From Paenibacillus sp. NEAU-GSW1 (GTDB taxonomy: Bacteria > Bacillota > Bacilli > Paenibacillales > Paenibacillaceae), in assembly GCF_009737085.1 (NCBI RefSeq), contig NZ_WOVL01000023.1, positions 23,494-87,493 on the forward strand: a stretch of DNA of 64,000 nucleotides, given 5' to 3'. The notes beneath the pieces were generated by a model. It had not been told where the DNA came from. It did not search any database and saw only the letters and a list, made by a program, of their open reading frames with translations. Shown here in pieces: positions 9,195 through 18,453 of the stretch. How positions within the stretch are numbered: the first letter of the stretch is position 1; each line of letters starts with the position of its first letter. The position numbers were made by a program, and so were the translations under genes.

Positions 9195-9224
9195 ATTTTA
9201 CCATAGCATGACTTTCCATCTCAA
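9195..9224 (-). promoter_or_regulatory. SigA-type promoter of ftsH
   Basis: Minus strand TTGAGA (9219-9224), 18-bp spacer, TAAAAT (9195-9200), about 30 bp before the start codon. Confidence 0.55.
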
Positions 9225-9263
9225 TAGAACCTAATCAGAGGGGAGGACATGCGCTTGAAACGC

Positions 9264-9803
9264 TTATTTCTGGTAAACTTCCGGCTTGAGTATGCCGATA
9301 AACGGCAGATTGCGGTATTTCTCCGCATAATCAAGTCCGTAGCCGACAACGAACTCATCCGGCAGCGAAAAGCCCGTATAGTCCGCTTCCAGATCGACGG
9401 AGCGTCTGGCCGGCTTGTCGAACAGCGTTGCGACCGTCACCGACTTGGCGTTGCGCCTCTCCAGCACATCGATCAAGTAACTGAGCGTCAAGCCGCTGTC
9501 GATAATGTCTTCTACAATAAGTACGTCACGCCCTTCAACAGAAGCGTCCAAATCTTTAATAATTTTAACGACACCCGACGATTTAGTCGCAGCCCCGTAG
9601 CTGGATACGGCCATAAAATCGATCTCAAGCGGAATGTTCATTTCTTTTACCAAATCGGACATAAAAATAAACGCACCTTTAAGGATACAAATAACGAGCG
9701 GATTGCGTCCGCCAAAATCGCGGCTCAGCGTTTCGCCCATTTCCTTTACTTTCGCTTGAATCTGCTGCGCGTCGTACAAAACCTCTTGAATGTCGTTTAG
9801 CAA
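9264..9803 (-). CDS. hpt: Hypoxanthine phosphoribosyltransferase
   Basis: Purine-salvage enzyme that makes IMP or GMP from hypoxanthine or guanine and PRPP. The frame extends to 9968, but a TTG at 9803 preceded by AGGGGGAT gives the family length of 179 residues and the expected N-terminus ([14 protein letters not shown]). The PRPP-binding loop [11 protein letters not shown] is at 94-104, and the flexible-loop residues SSYG are at 67-70. It lies between tilS and ftsH as in B. subtilis, where Hpt and TilS interact at the ftsH promoter. The TTG start is inferred from the ribosome site. Confidence 0.95.
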   Translation of the reverse strand: MLNDIQEVLYDAQQIQAKVKEMGETLSRDFGGRNPLVICILKGAFIFMSDLVKEMNIPLEIDFMAVSSYGAATKSSGVVKIIKDLDASVEGRDVLIVEDIIDSGLTLSYLIDVLERRNAKSVTVATLFDKPARRSVDLEADYTGFSLPDEFVVGYGLDYAEKYRNLPFIGILKPEVYQK

Positions 9804-9855
9804 AATAAAAATCCCCCTACACCAATGCTTATATTTATGAGTATAACTGCGTTTC

Positions 9856-11292
9856 TTATTCGTTCTCCAAACGAATGAAAAGAAAATCCGTCGTATCCGC
9901 TTCGGCAAGCGCATGACTCGACCTGCGAATGCGCGGAATCCACAGCAGTCTCCCTTCCGCGTCAACAATTAGCGGGTACTGTTCTCGCGCTGACGGCGCG
10001 ATCTTTTCGTCAACGAACATATCTTGCACTTTTTTGGAGCCGTTTAATCCTAATACCGAAATTCGATCTCCTGGCCGCCGATTGCGCACCGTCAACGGGA
10101 ATGCGACTTGACTTGCGTCAAAGCAAGCCTCATCTCGGCCTTTCGCCCTTAGCGCATCGCCGTTCCTGCGATGCTCGAACACGATCGACAAGCCTCCCGC
10201 ATCTACGCGTATGCAGTCCGCAAACTCATGGATTTCGAACGCATATCCATCCTTGCTCGGATCTGTTCCGCTTGCGCTGCCTGCTTGCTTCAACCATCGC
10301 ATGACGCTATATTCGCGAACGCAACGTATGCCTGCTCCGGCATCGAAACGCCAGGTGCTCGGAGCTTCCGGCGCGGCTGCGAGACGCATCGTCTCGATAT
10401 GCTCGAATGCAGCCGAATCCGCTTCATTAGAAAGATAATTTAATATTAGTTTAATCAATCTCCTTTGTAAAGCAACATGAAGCCCGTACAATTCGCTGCT
10501 CGGAATCGCGATTTCGCCGGGGGTTAACGTCGCGAGCTCCGCAAGCCGTTCTTCAGCCTGACGCTCCAGCAAATCGTCCTCAGCCCCCGCTACGTCGGCA
10601 AGTCTGCGCAGCGATTGAGACAGCTGAGGATTGAATTGCGATAAATACGGCAGCACATCCAAACGCACTACATTGCGAAAATAATACCGCTCATTATTGC
10701 TGCTATCGACTTCGTAAGGCACCTCATGCTCAGCACAATATTGCAAAAGGTCTGACTTGTTTATACGAAGCAACGGCCTAATGAGTTGCACGTTTTTTTC
10801 TTTGCGCTTAAACGCCATGCCGGAAAGCCCGGTCAGGCCCGCGCCGCGAAGCATTCGCATGAGCACAGTCTCCGCCTGGTCGTCCCCGTGATGAGCCAGC
10901 GCTATCGATGCCGCCCCGTACTTGCTTGCAATCTCATGAAGAAAGGCATACCTCCGCTCTCGCGAAGCAGCCGACGCATTCATTCTCGTTTCTTCTATAT
11001 AAGCAGGCATTTGCAGCTCCGTCATCTCGAAAGGAATCGACAAGCGCGCTGCATATTGTCGAACTAGCTCCGCTTCAAGCGCCGACTCCTCGGCGCGAAA
11101 GCCATGATTGACATGCGCGACGACAATCGACAGCTTCTGCTTAGCCGCTATCGCATGCAGCATATGCAACAAGGCCATAGAATCGGGGCCGCCGGATACG
11201 GCCGCCACGATTGTATCGCCCTTCGTCCATAGTTTTTCCTGCACCGCCGTCTTCTCCAACTGCTGCAGCATTCCAGGCATACCATTCCCCAT
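9856..11292 (-). CDS. tilS: tRNA(Ile)-lysidine synthase
   Basis: Modifies C34 of the CAU-anticodon tRNA-Ile to lysidine so that it reads AUA; essential. It has 478 residues. The ATP-pyrophosphatase P-loop SGGPDS is at 33-38, and AHVNHGFR and [15 protein letters not shown] follow in the N-terminal catalytic domain. The C-terminal region contains [12 protein letters not shown] and [12 protein letters not shown], the tRNA-binding domain signature of long-form TilS. ATG at 11292 is about 10 bases after GGAGAGG. It is upstream of hpt with a 52-bp gap. Confidence 0.96.
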   Translation of the reverse strand: MGNGMPGMLQQLEKTAVQEKLWTKGDTIVAAVSGGPDSMALLHMLHAIAAKQKLSIVVAHVNHGFRAEESALEAELVRQYAARLSIPFEMTELQMPAYIEETRMNASAASRERRYAFLHEIASKYGAASIALAHHGDDQAETVLMRMLRGAGLTGLSGMAFKRKEKNVQLIRPLLRINKSDLLQYCAEHEVPYEVDSSNNERYYFRNVVRLDVLPYLSQFNPQLSQSLRRLADVAGAEDDLLERQAEERLAELATLTPGEIAIPSSELYGLHVALQRRLIKLILNYLSNEADSAAFEHIETMRLAAAPEAPSTWRFDAGAGIRCVREYSVMRWLKQAGSASGTDPSKDGYAFEIHEFADCIRVDAGGLSIVFEHRRNGDALRAKGRDEACFDASQVAFPLTVRNRRPGDRISVLGLNGSKKVQDMFVDEKIAPSAREQYPLIVDAEGRLLWIPRIRRSSHALAEADTTDFLFIRLENE

Positions 11293-11379
11293 TGCTACTA
11301 GACCTCTCCAATTCCCTCAAAGTCGCACCGCTTATTATGTATGACGCAGGCACCAGGCCATTCTCGTTCTTGCCGTGAA

Positions 11380-12321
11380 TTACAGCCCGGATCGAAACAG
11401 CCAAAAGATTGAAATGCCAAGAAGAACCGCGGACAGCGCCGCCAGACCCTTTAGCCAGCCTGGCGTCTCGGACTTTCGCCGCCGCGTATCCTTGCGATGC
11501 AGCAGCAGACGCCAGGCTTCGGCCCCTTGAGCGGCATCCCAGAAGTCTCCCGTCAATGCGCGCTGCATCCACCCGGACACCGGACGAAGCGTCTCGCTCT
11601 CCCGGGCAACCTGAAGCAGCTCCTCGATCGAACGGTTTTGCGGCAGCCCCGCGCTTAGCTGCTGCAGCCGTTTCGGCTCCAACAACTGCAAGCAGAGCAC
11701 AGCAAACGAGAATAAATCATACTTTGCATCCGCTGACCGCGAGCCGGCGTTCCAATAGCCGCGATCGTAAATTTCCGTGAATTGGCGGATGCCTTTGCCC
11801 GTTGCCGTAACGCCGCCGTAATCGACAAGCTCGACGTAGCCGTAATCGGCAACGAGTACATTTTCGACTTTCAAATCGCCAAAAACCCACCCCTTCTTAT
11901 GAAGCAAAGCGAGTTTGTTCAGCAAATTAAGTCCGACAAGCGGAAACCATTCCGCGCCGTTTTGCGACAAATAGTCAGAAAGCGTAACGCCTCTGACATA
12001 TCGCATGATATAGAAGGAATATTCGCGGCCGTCAGGGCCGAGCAAGTCATCGACATCAATGAGGAAAGGCTCCTTGGCGGCAGATTGTCCGCCTGATTGT
12101 CCGCCCTGCTTCGCCAGCGCTTGAAGCACATTAATCTCGGATTGCAAATCGACCGCGTCCGCACCGACTTTCATCGCATACCAGCTTTTATCCCGCTGCA
12201 CCAAATAAACTTTGCCGTTCGCCCCTTCTCCCAGCAGGCGTTCTACCCGGTAACGGTTATGCTTCCATTTGCCCGTCACCTGCATGCCGCGGCGAAGGTT
12301 GATTTTAAACGACGTAGTCAC
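11380..12321 (-). CDS. yabT: Sporulation-associated Ser/Thr protein kinase (YabT-like)
   Basis: Hanks-type kinase of 313 residues with a single C-terminal membrane anchor (about 290-310). The glycine loop GEGANGKV is at 31-38, the ATP lysine is Lys51 in YAMKVG, the catalytic Asp149 is in FGDLKVENV (the usual HRD is FGD), and the metal-binding DYG is at 167-169. In B. subtilis YabT is a DNA-activated kinase expressed in sporulation that phosphorylates RecA and other DNA-linked proteins; the same role is inferred. The GTG start at 12321 overlaps the end of yabS by 17 bases. Confidence 0.88.
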   Translation of the reverse strand: MTTSFKINLRRGMQVTGKWKHNRYRVERLLGEGANGKVYLVQRDKSWYAMKVGADAVDLQSEINVLQALAKQGGQSGGQSAAKEPFLIDVDDLLGPDGREYSFYIMRYVRGVTLSDYLSQNGAEWFPLVGLNLLNKLALLHKKGWVFGDLKVENVLVADYGYVELVDYGGVTATGKGIRQFTEIYDRGYWNAGSRSADAKYDLFSFAVLCLQLLEPKRLQQLSAGLPQNRSIEELLQVARESETLRPVSGWMQRALTGDFWDAAQGAEAWRLLLHRKDTRRRKSETPGWLKGLAALSAVLLGISIFWLFRSGL

Positions 12322-13030
12322 TCATCATCCCATCCGTTTCGTCTCTGCTCTTCTTACCATAATCCCCTTGCCGGTAAAAATCAATGACATGCATGATCGC
12401 CGGTCCCGTAGGCGTTGTCCCGTTCATCTGCAGCTTCGGAAACAGCGATTGCATCCCTTTTAAATTATCGGTCCAATCGAGGTCCATCGCGCAGTCATCC
12501 CCGTATTTGGAGCTTGGGAAGTGGAATACTGAAATTTCACTCTTGCCCTGCCTCGCCTGCAAGCTCAACATGAGATCGTGAATCGCTTCTTCCACAGCCC
12601 TCAGCTTCGGCTTCATGCTGGCGCTGGCATCGATCAGCAAAGCAACTTGAAGCCTAGACGTCTCGCCAAGCTCGTCTATGACACGTACCACCTCGCTCCG
12701 CTTTTCTGGCGGAAGCGCCTCAATCGAGCCGTTGCCGAGCACTTGCTTCAATTCCTTTTGCACCGCCAATTGAATCGACTGCACCGCTGTTTTACGCGTA
12801 ATCATCTGCACCGTCTGCGACAGCTGCCGCATATTGACCAGCCTGCTCAAGCCGCCGCCCGCTCTCGCAATCTCTTCGATCTCCGCAGCGCCTAGCTCGC
12901 CTACATCGCCATAATCGAGTACGCCAACGACATTCACCGCTATTCCTTCCGCTTTCGCATGCGCCGCCGCTACAACCGGACTAACCCCAACATTCGAGCA
13001 GCCGTCCGTCACCAACAAGATTTGCTTCAT
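12305..13030 (-). CDS. yabS: VWA-domain protein YabS
   Basis: A 241-residue protein with a von Willebrand A domain. The MIDAS-like motif DASAS is at 134-138, followed by a conserved threonine region (NGTTPTGPAIMH), which would coordinate a divalent metal. The first 60 residues look like a second partial Rossmann-like unit (LLVTDGCSN). No enzymatic function is known. Position between spoIIE and yabT matches B. subtilis, where yabS is a sporulation gene. ATG at 13030 follows AGGAGGG, and a family-1 hairpin repeat stands directly before that ribosome site. Confidence 0.85.
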   Translation of the reverse strand: MKQILLVTDGCSNVGVSPVVAAAHAKAEGIAVNVVGVLDYGDVGELGAAEIEEIARAGGGLSRLVNMRQLSQTVQMITRKTAVQSIQLAVQKELKQVLGNGSIEALPPEKRSEVVRVIDELGETSRLQVALLIDASASMKPKLRAVEEAIHDLMLSLQARQGKSEISVFHFPSSKYGDDCAMDLDWTDNLKGMQSLFPKLQMNGTTPTGPAIMHVIDFYRQGDYGKKSRDETDGMMSDYVV

Positions 13031-13037
13031 CTGTCGC

Positions 13038-13079
13038 CCTCCTAAAAAGTTTGCAAAGCAAACTTACTTCGTAAGCCTT
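13038..13079 (-). repeat. Family-1 hairpin repeat at the yabS ribosome site
   Basis: AAGTTTGCAAAGCAAACTT followed by ACTTCGTAAGCC. It is a slightly diverged copy of the element upstream of nupN, divIC and hbs. The hairpin abuts the AGGAGGG of yabS. The remaining 13080-13265 up to the spoIIE terminator shows no gene or clear site. Confidence 0.75.
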
Positions 13080-13261
13080 GGCCTAAAAAGTATGGCTAGA
13101 CTGTTTCTATCAGTTTTGCCCTTTATTAGAAGAGATAAACGACTAGACTCGCAAAAAATATTAGAGAGCGACGCCACCAAATCCGCTCTGCGACACGCTG
13201 CCTTTATATCTTCTTTCGGAATCTAGCGCCCCCGATCTTACCTTTATAAGCAAATAAGACG

Positions 13262-13314
13262 CAAAAAGACTCCTTCGACAGCAGCTTCTAAGCGAGCTGC
13301 CTGTCGAAAGAGCC
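13262..13314 (-). terminator. Terminator of spoIIE
   Basis: CTCTTTCGACAGGCAGCTC pairs with GAGCTGC-like and CTGTCGAAGGAG sequence, followed by TCTTTTTG on the minus strand. It lies about 65 bp past the spoIIE stop. Confidence 0.8.
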
Positions 13315-13378
13315 TGCCTGGGACCAACTTCCCCGTAGATAGCCTCCATTTGCAACCTCCAAGCGGCCGTTCTTTCCC

Positions 13379-15877
13379 TCAGCTTACCGTGCGCGGGCGC
13401 TCCAGCCGATTCGTCCCCGGCCAGCGAAACGATGCCCATTCCGGCAAATGCTTGTCCACTCTCGCAACGAGAACCGTCATATCGTCAATAATTTCCCCCT
13501 CATGGTAGCGAACGACCGTCTCCAGCAGCGCATCGGCCATTTCTTGCGGGTCACTGGTCCGCAGCTCATGAATAATCCGCTTCATCCACATTTCCTTATT
13601 CACGGCATGTCCCGGCGCATCGTATATGCCGTCGCTCATCATAATGAGCGTGTCGCCGGGCTGCAGCTGCATCGAGAACGTCTCGATATCGATATCTTGC
13701 AAAATGCCGATCGGCAAGTTGTTCGCCGTCACGGCGATCACCTCGCTGCCCCGCTTGATAAAGCTTGGGGTTGAGCCGATTTTCATAAACATCGTTTTCG
13801 CCGTGTACAAATCGATAATCGCCAGGTCGACGGTCGCGAACACTTCATCCGAGGAGCGCAGCAGCAGGATCGAATTGACCGATTTTACCGCGAGCTGCTC
13901 GTCCATGCCCGATTGAAGCAACTGCTGCAGAATGGACAGCGCCGCACTGCTCTCCTCCCGCGCCCGCTCTCCGTTGCCCATGCCGTCGCTGATCGCTACG
14001 GCGAATTTGCCATTGCCAAGCTCCAGCATACTGAAGCTGTCGCCCGACAGCAGGTCGCCGCCTTTGGCTGCTCCGGCAATGCCCGTCTCGATTTCGAATT
14101 CCTTCGCCGATCCGAACACAACAAGCGTCGCATCGCCGTTCTTGCTTCCGGCCCGCTCCGATTTCACCGCTACTTGCTCGCCGAGAATATCGGAGAGGAG
14201 CGGCGCGATAATTTTTCGGCACTCGTCATAGCCCTTCGTGAAATGATGGTACAGCTCAATTTCAATATTGCCCTCCTCCAGATTGATCACTTCGATATCT
14301 TGAATCGACAAGCCAAGTCCCTCCAGCGCTTCGCGGATCTGCTCTTCCTGCAGATGAAGCGTCTGTCCCTCGCGCTTAATTTCTCCGGCCAGATCCTCCA
14401 TCACTTTGGAGACGCCGGACAGCTGTTCGGCAACAAGCTGGCGAGAGTCGAATATTTGCTTTTTCCAGTGCATATTATTTTGATATAGCTCGTACTGCTG
14501 CTCCATCACGCCAAGCACCTGAGCAGGCTTCACGCAATGGGAAACCCATTTGCGCGGCATCGTTTTCGCGGAAGGCACTCGCCCTTCCTCAACACTCGTA
14601 ATCATATCGGTCATCATTTGATGCGTATGATAAAACTTGCTCTCCCAGCAAGCATCTCTTCGATGGCAATCGATGCAGCTGCGTTCGGCAACTGCATTCA
14701 TGAAATGGCTAATTTCTTCCTCGCGCTTCACCGCTGCGGCCGCACCGCTGAACTGGCCGAAGCTGCGCGACAGCTGGCGGAACACTTCGGAATATTGCGA
14801 TACGCGCTCAGCCGTTACCTCGCGTACCCTTTTGGCATAATCATGCTGCGACTTGGCATGCTCGTTGGTGCCGGGCACGTATCTGGCGATCGTACGGATC
14901 ATCACTTTCGGCGTCAGCATTAGGAGAATCGCAGCCGCGGCCGACTCCCAAGTTGAAGACATGACATCGGACTGGCTTCCGACGTAAATAGCGAGAATCG
15001 AAGTGCCAAGCAGCATTCCGAACGCTACCGCTAATTTGCCCCCGTCACGAAGCAACCCGGCAAGCAGACCGGCGAAAGCAAGCAAGCTCATCTGCACGAT
15101 TGCCGTCAGATCGGCCAGGCTCAGAATCAAGCCTGCTATAACGCCGACAGACGCGCCAAGAGGCGCTCCGCCCGCTAGCGCAAACAGCACGAGCATATAC
15201 CGGGACATCACATGCTCAACGGACATGCCATAAACGATCCAGCCGACCGCTCCGGTCATGACCGATGCAAGCATAATCATTAGACAAATAATTTCTTCGT
15301 TTTTGAGCGAAGCTGTTTTCTTCGTCATCGTCAGCACCGGTATCGCCTGAATGAAGACGAGCGTAAGCACGAAGCTGAGCGCCGCTTCGACGACAACCAT
15401 CATGAAGTTGTACCAGCTCAGCGCATCGCCGATAAAGATCGAGAACAGCTGTACAACAAGCGTCGAAGCAAATACGAGCAGCGGCGCCGATGAAAGCTCG
15501 GCTTTCTCATACGTCTCCAGTCCTTTAAAGAGCAGGAACAGCGCGGCAAGCTCCATTGCGATCCACATCGGCGACGGCACGGCGGCGAACCAGCTTCCGG
15601 CGATAAGCGATACAGCTACCCACGGGTACGCATCGCGGCGCAAAAAGTAAATAACGGCGAAATAAGCGGCGGCGAACGGCATTAATGACTCCAATATGAC
15701 AGCCCGTCCGAGCAAGAAGCCGACCATTACAAGCAGGAACGTCCACTTCTTCGCAAGCAGCAGCTGTATGAACGTCCTTGAGACCGCCCATTCCCTCCCT
15801 TGATTGATCCATGATCTCCCTCGACCGGCCTTCTTGCCGTCTCCACCTGGAAAAATGACCACGTTCTCCTTATTCAC
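13379..15877 (-). CDS. spoIIE: Stage II sporulation protein E, SpoIIAA phosphatase
   Basis: Membrane-bound PP2C-type phosphatase that dephosphorylates SpoIIAA and so releases SigF in the forespore; it also interacts with FtsZ at the polar septum. It has 832 residues. About ten membrane segments fill residues 45-330, a central regulatory region with FtsZ-interaction role follows, and the PP2C domain occupies roughly the last 220 residues with the metal-binding motifs ISDGMGNG and MMSDGIYDAPG. Four cysteines in CIDCHRRDACWESKF are in the central region. ATG at 15877 is 19 bp after the GGTGG region. The promoter has the 21-bp spacing typical of Spo0A-activated genes. Confidence 0.97.
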   Translation of the reverse strand: MNKENVVIFPGGDGKKAGRGRSWINQGREWAVSRTFIQLLLAKKWTFLLVMVGFLLGRAVILESLMPFAAAYFAVIYFLRRDAYPWVAVSLIAGSWFAAVPSPMWIAMELAALFLLFKGLETYEKAELSSAPLLVFASTLVVQLFSIFIGDALSWYNFMMVVVEAALSFVLTLVFIQAIPVLTMTKKTASLKNEEIICLMIMLASVMTGAVGWIVYGMSVEHVMSRYMLVLFALAGGAPLGASVGVIAGLILSLADLTAIVQMSLLAFAGLLAGLLRDGGKLAVAFGMLLGTSILAIYVGSQSDVMSSTWESAAAAILLMLTPKVMIRTIARYVPGTNEHAKSQHDYAKRVREVTAERVSQYSEVFRQLSRSFGQFSGAAAAVKREEEISHFMNAVAERSCIDCHRRDACWESKFYHTHQMMTDMITSVEEGRVPSAKTMPRKWVSHCVKPAQVLGVMEQQYELYQNNMHWKKQIFDSRQLVAEQLSGVSKVMEDLAGEIKREGQTLHLQEEQIREALEGLGLSIQDIEVINLEEGNIEIELYHHFTKGYDECRKIIAPLLSDILGEQVAVKSERAGSKNGDATLVVFGSAKEFEIETGIAGAAKGGDLLSGDSFSMLELGNGKFAVAISDGMGNGERAREESSAALSILQQLLQSGMDEQLAVKSVNSILLLRSSDEVFATVDLAIIDLYTAKTMFMKIGSTPSFIKRGSEVIAVTANNLPIGILQDIDIETFSMQLQPGDTLIMMSDGIYDAPGHAVNKEMWMKRIIHELRTSDPQEMADALLETVVRYHEGEIIDDMTVLVARVDKHLPEWASFRWPGTNRLERPRTVS

Positions 15878-15914
15878 TTACGACACCACCCATTCCGAGT
15901 ATATTGTGTAACTC

Positions 15915-15980
15915 ATTATAGGAGGTTGTCCGTATGAAGTTTGTCACTTGAAGGAATCGCGGAAAAAGTTTTTTCCGACA
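15915..15980 (-). promoter_or_regulatory. Spo0A-type promoter of spoIIE
   Basis: Minus strand GTGACA (15942-15947) and perfect TATAAT (15915-15920) are separated by 21 bp. That unusual spacing is characteristic of B. subtilis spoIIE and spoIIG, which need Spo0A~P. TGTCGGA at 15974-15980 (6/7 match to the 0A box TGTCGAA) lies 26 bp upstream of the -35. Confidence 0.6.
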
Positions 15981-16342
15981 AATGGCTCGGTCGCCGCTGC
16001 ACCCTTGTCGTCGCTTTGCAAACGCATACGCCGCAAGGGTTTGAACGGCCCGCCTAGTCCATTAGACTGCCGGAGCTTCAACAAAAACCGTCGACGTCTG
16101 TTCGATTCCGTTGGCGAATGCTGGCTTGCCGCTGTCGGTAATGCTGGACTTCCGCCGACACCGCTTGCCGAACATGACGATGGATAGCGGGTTGTATGGC
16201 GGTTCAGCGATTGGTCAAGATTACTCTTGAGGCATTAACGTACTTTTGTACCTTAGAACGGCGGATTCCAGCTCGACTCGGCTTTCTTAGGTACATTTGT
16301 ACCTTGCATGCACCAACCGCCTTCACCCCAAATCATGCAAAT
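15981..16342. other. Intergenic stretch between spoIIE and yabR
   Basis: No credible gene. B. subtilis carries two tRNA genes here; none is recognisable in this window. The only structured sequence is a pair of inverted-repeat sites, GTACTTTTGTACC at 16240-16252 and GGTACATTTGTACC at 16290-16303, of unknown function. Confidence 0.5.
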
Positions 16343-16370
16343 AAAAAAGCAGAACCGCCAGGTTCTGCTT
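16343..16370 (-). terminator. Terminator of yabR
   Basis: AAGCAGAACC pairs with GGTTCTGCTT, followed by six T on the minus strand, 24 bp past the yabR stop. Confidence 0.92.
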
Positions 16371-16393
16371 CGTTCCGGATTATATAATCCAAT

Positions 16394-16897
16394 CTATACC
16401 CGTTTGGCGCCGCGTCCGCCGCGTTTGCCTTCGGTGTTTTTCTTTAGGGATGATATGCGTTCTTCGCTGTCTTTCAGGAAGCGCGACATTTTATCTTCGA
16501 ATGACGGTTTTCCGTATGAAGGTCTGCCAGAAGATGGCTTGTTAAAGGGACGTCCGCCTCGATCTTGTCCGCCTCCGCCGCCTCCGCCGCGGTTGAAACG
16601 TTCTCCGCCGCCGCCTCCACCTTGACGTGGTTCGCGTTGCGGCGCTTGTTGGCCTTCTGGCCGATCAATCGCTTGTTTAATAGAAAGTCCGATTTTACCG
16701 TCCTTATCGACGTTAATCACTTTTACTTTGACGATGTCATCAATTTTCAGGTGATCTTTCACGTCTTTGACGTAGTTATCGGCAATCTCCGAGATGTGAA
16801 CGAGTCCTGTGACACCTCCCGACAAGTCGACGAATGCTCCGAAATGCGTAATGCCTGTCACTTTACCCTCTAACTTGGCGCCCACTTCAATTGCCAT
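16394..16897 (-). CDS. yabR: S1-domain RNA-binding protein (YabR-like)
   Basis: A 167-residue protein. Residues 1-73 form one S1 RNA-binding fold (VEGKVTGITHFGAFVDL-type motif, VHISEIADNYVKDV, GKIGLSIKQ). The rest is a glycine/arginine-rich low-complexity tail (GGGGGGERFNRGGGGGG), similar to RGG-like RNA-binding tails, and then a basic C-terminus. Polynucleotide-binding general-stress-protein-13 family. The exact RNA target is not known. ATG at 16897 follows GGGAGG. It sits between divIC and spoIIE as in B. subtilis, with its own terminator. Confidence 0.9.
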   Translation of the reverse strand: MAIEVGAKLEGKVTGITHFGAFVDLSGGVTGLVHISEIADNYVKDVKDHLKIDDIVKVKVINVDKDGKIGLSIKQAIDRPEGQQAPQREPRQGGGGGGERFNRGGGGGGGQDRGGRPFNKPSSGRPSYGKPSFEDKMSRFLKDSEERISSLKKNTEGKRGGRGAKRV

Positions 16898-17002
16898 AAA
16901 ATAAAATGTTCCTCCCTAAGATATTTGCTAAATAGCCTCACTATCGTGATTATAACCGAACCGTCAAAGGAAGGTCAACAGACGTTCACCCTGTAGGTGC
17001 GT

Positions 17003-17320
17003 CTATTTAATGACTTGGATCGGCTGCTGGCCGTCCTTAACCATTCCTTGTTCCTTTGTCGCCAGCTGCTCAATATATTCCGGATCGTTAAGCCGATCAA
17101 TCTGCAACTGCAGCTGCTTCGTCTCAACAGATGCTTCTTCTAGCTGTTTCTGTACCGTCGACAGCTTCGTTTCCATCGCTTTATGCTCATTCCACTGTCC
17201 TATGAAAGTATAAGCCGCCCAGCACATAAATAGAACACACCCCATTCCCCAAATCCGAAGACGGCGTCTGGTGCCTTGGTTGAATGTTGAGTTGTTCGCT
17301 GCTGCTGAGGCTGTTGCCAT
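17003..17320 (-). CDS. divIC: Cell-division protein DivIC (septum formation initiator)
   Basis: Bitopic division protein of 105 residues that forms a complex with FtsL and DivIB at the septum. The cytoplasmic N-terminus is followed by a membrane segment (about 24-42), then a leucine/glutamine-rich coiled coil (about 48-82) and the DivIC hallmark RLNDPEYIEQLAT. ATG at 17320 lies after AGGAGGGTACAAGCTT. The leader contains three tandem copies of the family-1 hairpin repeat, which is unusual for an essential division gene. Confidence 0.94.
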   Translation of the reverse strand: MATASAAANNSTFNQGTRRRLRIWGMGCVLFMCWAAYTFIGQWNEHKAMETKLSTVQKQLEEASVETKQLQLQIDRLNDPEYIEQLATKEQGMVKDGQQPIQVIK

Positions 17321-17336
17321 AAGCTTGTACCCTCCT

Positions 17337-17476
17337 AAAAAGTTTTGCGAAGCAAAACTTGCTTCGTAAGCATAGACTTTAAGTTTTGCGAAGCAAAACT
17401 TGCTTCGTAAGCATAGACTTTAAGTTTTGCGAAGCAAAACTTGCTTCGTAAGCATAGGCTTCGTTTTGCGAAGCAA
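17337..17476 (-). repeat. Tandem array of three 41-bp family-1 repeats in the divIC leader
   Basis: Units starting at 17340, 17381 and 17422 are practically identical: AAGTTTTGCGAAGCAAAACT then TGCTTCGTAAGCATAGACTT. A partial fourth unit follows (CGTTTTGCGAAGCAAAGCC). Each has a 19-bp inverted repeat. The array fills nearly the whole space between the yabQ stop and the divIC ribosome site. Confidence 0.92.
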
Positions 17477-17481
17477 AGCCT

Positions 17482-18093
17482 CTATTCCCGCTTAAACAAT
17501 CGTTTCCATAGATTCGCAATACGCGATACAATCGCACCCCATTTGGCCGGCAACTGCCACCGTTTAATCATCGGACCAAGCTTCCGCCACAGCGGGCGAA
17601 CCAAAGGACGAAGCATCCAACGGAGCAAAAGCCAAAACGGACGAACCAATTGTAACACAATTTTTAGCAGGAAAATAGTGAGTGCAGTCCCAAATCCAAC
17701 AATCACCCGAATCAATTTGTATAGCAAAATAATCGGCTTTACGATAAGCACGTCCACACATTTGATTATAAATCGAATGAGCTTTCTTACTGCCTCGATC
17801 ACCCATTTTACGATTGCGATGACGGCTTTGCTGAGCAGCCAGTAATAGCCGAGTACGCCGATCAGCAGTCCAACGAACACATACGCCCGCACTTCGCCGT
17901 AGTTGCTGGCGTATAACACTCGAAAAATGAGAAGCGCTGCCGCTACCCAGTACATCATATCAAGCACGGGAAGCCACCATTTCGGAAATCGCAGCTCGTT
18001 CGACACGACCCGATATCCGTCGAATACCGCCCCCATGGCGATGCCGGACAGCAGCATCGCGGCCATGGTGAACCATTGCATGCCGAGCGTCAT
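17482..18093 (-). CDS. yabQ: Spore cortex protein YabQ
   Basis: A 203-residue membrane protein needed for spore cortex formation in B. subtilis. About four membrane segments occupy residues 5-115, and MLLSGIAMGAVFDGYRV near the N-terminus is typical of the family. The C-terminal 90 residues are strongly basic and amphipathic (RPFWLLLRWMLRPLVRPLW). The ATG overlaps the yabP stop by 4 bases, indicating coupled translation and joint SigE control, as known in B. subtilis. divIC follows after the repeat array. Confidence 0.92.
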   Translation of the reverse strand: MTLGMQWFTMAAMLLSGIAMGAVFDGYRVVSNELRFPKWWLPVLDMMYWVAAALLIFRVLYASNYGEVRAYVFVGLLIGVLGYYWLLSKAVIAIVKWVIEAVRKLIRFIIKCVDVLIVKPIILLYKLIRVIVGFGTALTIFLLKIVLQLVRPFWLLLRWMLRPLVRPLWRKLGPMIKRWQLPAKWGAIVSRIANLWKRLFKRE

Positions 18094-18374
18094 TTAAACA
18101 GCTTCCCGAACAAGCCCTTGGATTTGGAGGTGCTTGTGCCGTCCAAATAGGCGAGTGAATGGACGAACCCCTCAATGGCGACGAGCCCCTGCTCCAGGTT
18201 GAGATGCTTAATATGCAGATTTTGTCCTTTGATTGTCAGGAAGCCCAGCTCTGTCTCCAACAGAAACTCTTCGCTGTCGAAGCTTTCCACGTTCAATACG
18301 CCGGATAATTCGAGCAGCTTACGGTTTAGCATCTTCACTTCCTGACGCTTCTGTCCTTTCACTTGATCATTCAT
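18090..18374 (-). CDS. yabP: Spore protein YabP
   Basis: A 94-residue soluble sporulation protein of the YabP/YqfC family, required together with YabQ for the cortex. The motif MLNRKLLELSGVLNVESFDS is followed by a beta-rich core (LGFLTIKGQNLHIKHLNLE). ATG at 18374 follows GGAGGGACG; the frame extends upstream to 18533 over the neighbouring phosphatase gene, which is not credible. It is coupled to yabQ by an ATGA overlap. Confidence 0.92.
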   Translation of the reverse strand: MNDQVKGQKRQEVKMLNRKLLELSGVLNVESFDSEEFLLETELGFLTIKGQNLHIKHLNLEQGLVAIEGFVHSLAYLDGTSTSKSKGLFGKLFK

Positions 18375-18453
18375 CGACTCGTCCCTCCATCCGCTTCGAA
18401 TACATCGAAACATCGCTTGAGACCAGCCTATGAGAAAAGGACAAACATTAGAA

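Noticed and set aside
16030..16095. tRNA-like sequence where B. subtilis has two tRNA genes
   Set aside because: A GTTCAAACC-like T loop and a D-arm-like segment are present on the minus strand, but stems do not pair and the spacing is too short for a tRNA.
17337..17476. CRISPR array
   Set aside because: The repeats are directly tandem with no unique spacers, and there are no cas genes.
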